DNA of 6,243 nucleotides from Parvibaculum sp. (GTDB lineage Bacteria; Pseudomonadota; Alphaproteobacteria; Parvibaculales; Parvibaculaceae). Location: assembly GCA_020062605.1 (NCBI GenBank), contig JAGUWA010000001.1, positions 1 through 6,243 of the forward strand. Reading direction: 5' to 3'. The notes beneath the pieces were generated by a model, which had not been told where the DNA came from, did not search any database, and worked only from the letters and a program-made list of their open reading frames with translations. The first letter of the stretch is position 1; each line of letters begins with the position of its first letter. The position numbers were made by a program, and so were the translations under genes. Below are positions 6,069 to 6,243 of the stretch, in pieces.

Positions 6069-6243
6069 TCAGAGTTTGCGCTGGTGGCGTCCGCCGCGGA
6101 GCGCTTCCGCGAGGAGGTCCGGCAGCATGTCGGCGCCGATATAGGCGTGTGTCGCCTGGCGCCGTATCTCCTCCTTGCGCGCGGACGAGCGCGGCCAGGA
6201 CCAGTGTTGATCGATATACTGCGCGAGAAAGGCTGCAACCGGC
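6069..6243 (-). CDS. Unrecognised protein, C-terminal fragment
   Basis: Only the last 57 codons and the stop (TGA, complement of 6069-6071) are in the window; the gene continues past the right edge. The reading frame translates to a fragment starting PVAAFLAQYIDQHW and ending LLAEALRGGRHQRKL. Its residue make-up (aromatic and charged residues well mixed, amphipathic helices such as ADMLPDLLAEAL, a basic terminal tail) looks like real protein. The overlapping minus-strand frame at 6056-6238 is Arg/Ser/Thr-rich and looks like a shadow. I do not recognise the family. It converges on the HTH gene. Confidence 0.7.
   Translation of the reverse strand, partial: PVAAFLAQYIDQHWSWPRSSARKEEIRRQATHAYIGADMLPDLLAEALRGGRHQRKL

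Noticed and set aside
6056..6238. 60-codon minus-strand frame with an ATG at the right edge
   Set aside because: It is Arg/Ser/Thr-rich low-complexity translation; the overlapping frame ending at 6069 reads as a more protein-like C-terminus.

Overview
The window is dense, high-GC, gene-rich bacterial chromosome with short intergenic gaps. Codon use, protein style and gene content (a separate pabA next to pabB, a dienoyl-CoA-reductase-like SDR, a YeiH-family exporter, a crotonase, and a small HTH/coiled-coil protein) point to an alphaproteobacterium. A Rhizobiales/Parvibaculum-type genome is my best guess, made from overall resemblance and not from any search.

Left block, minus strand, about 1-2769. 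In transcription order this holds a membrane-anchored alpha/beta hydrolase (2769-1678), pabB (1648-212) and the start of a class I glutamine amidotransferase, pabA/trpG (215 to beyond the left edge). pabB and pabA overlap by 4 bp (ATGA), so they are probably translationally coupled. Together they should make aminodeoxychorismate synthase, the chorismate-to-folate branch enzyme. The hydrolase ends only 29 bp before pabB and may share its transcript, but its chemistry has no obvious link to folate.

A divergent spacer (2770-2989) separates this from the right block, plus strand, about 2990-5988. That block holds an SDR oxidoreductase resembling peroxisomal-type 2,4-dienoyl-CoA reductase (2990-3793), a YeiH-family putative sulfate exporter that starts on the base after the SDR stop (3794-4906), a damaged enoyl-CoA hydratase/isomerase gene (4968-5626) and a 118-aa HTH protein with a C-terminal coiled coil (5632-5988). 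The SDR and the crotonase suggest (unsaturated) acyl-CoA metabolism. The crotonase copy has lost about 50 internal codons that include core active-site elements, and it also carries a frameshift near 5409-5419, so as written it cannot be functional.

At the right edge the 3' end of an unrecognised minus-strand gene (6069 to beyond 6243) converges on the HTH gene across an 80-bp spacer. I saw no RNA gene, CRISPR array, insertion sequence, phage gene or defence system. The most noteworthy items are the doubly broken crotonase, the SDR/exporter coupling, the small HTH/coiled-coil protein and the odd C-terminal tail of the hydrolase.
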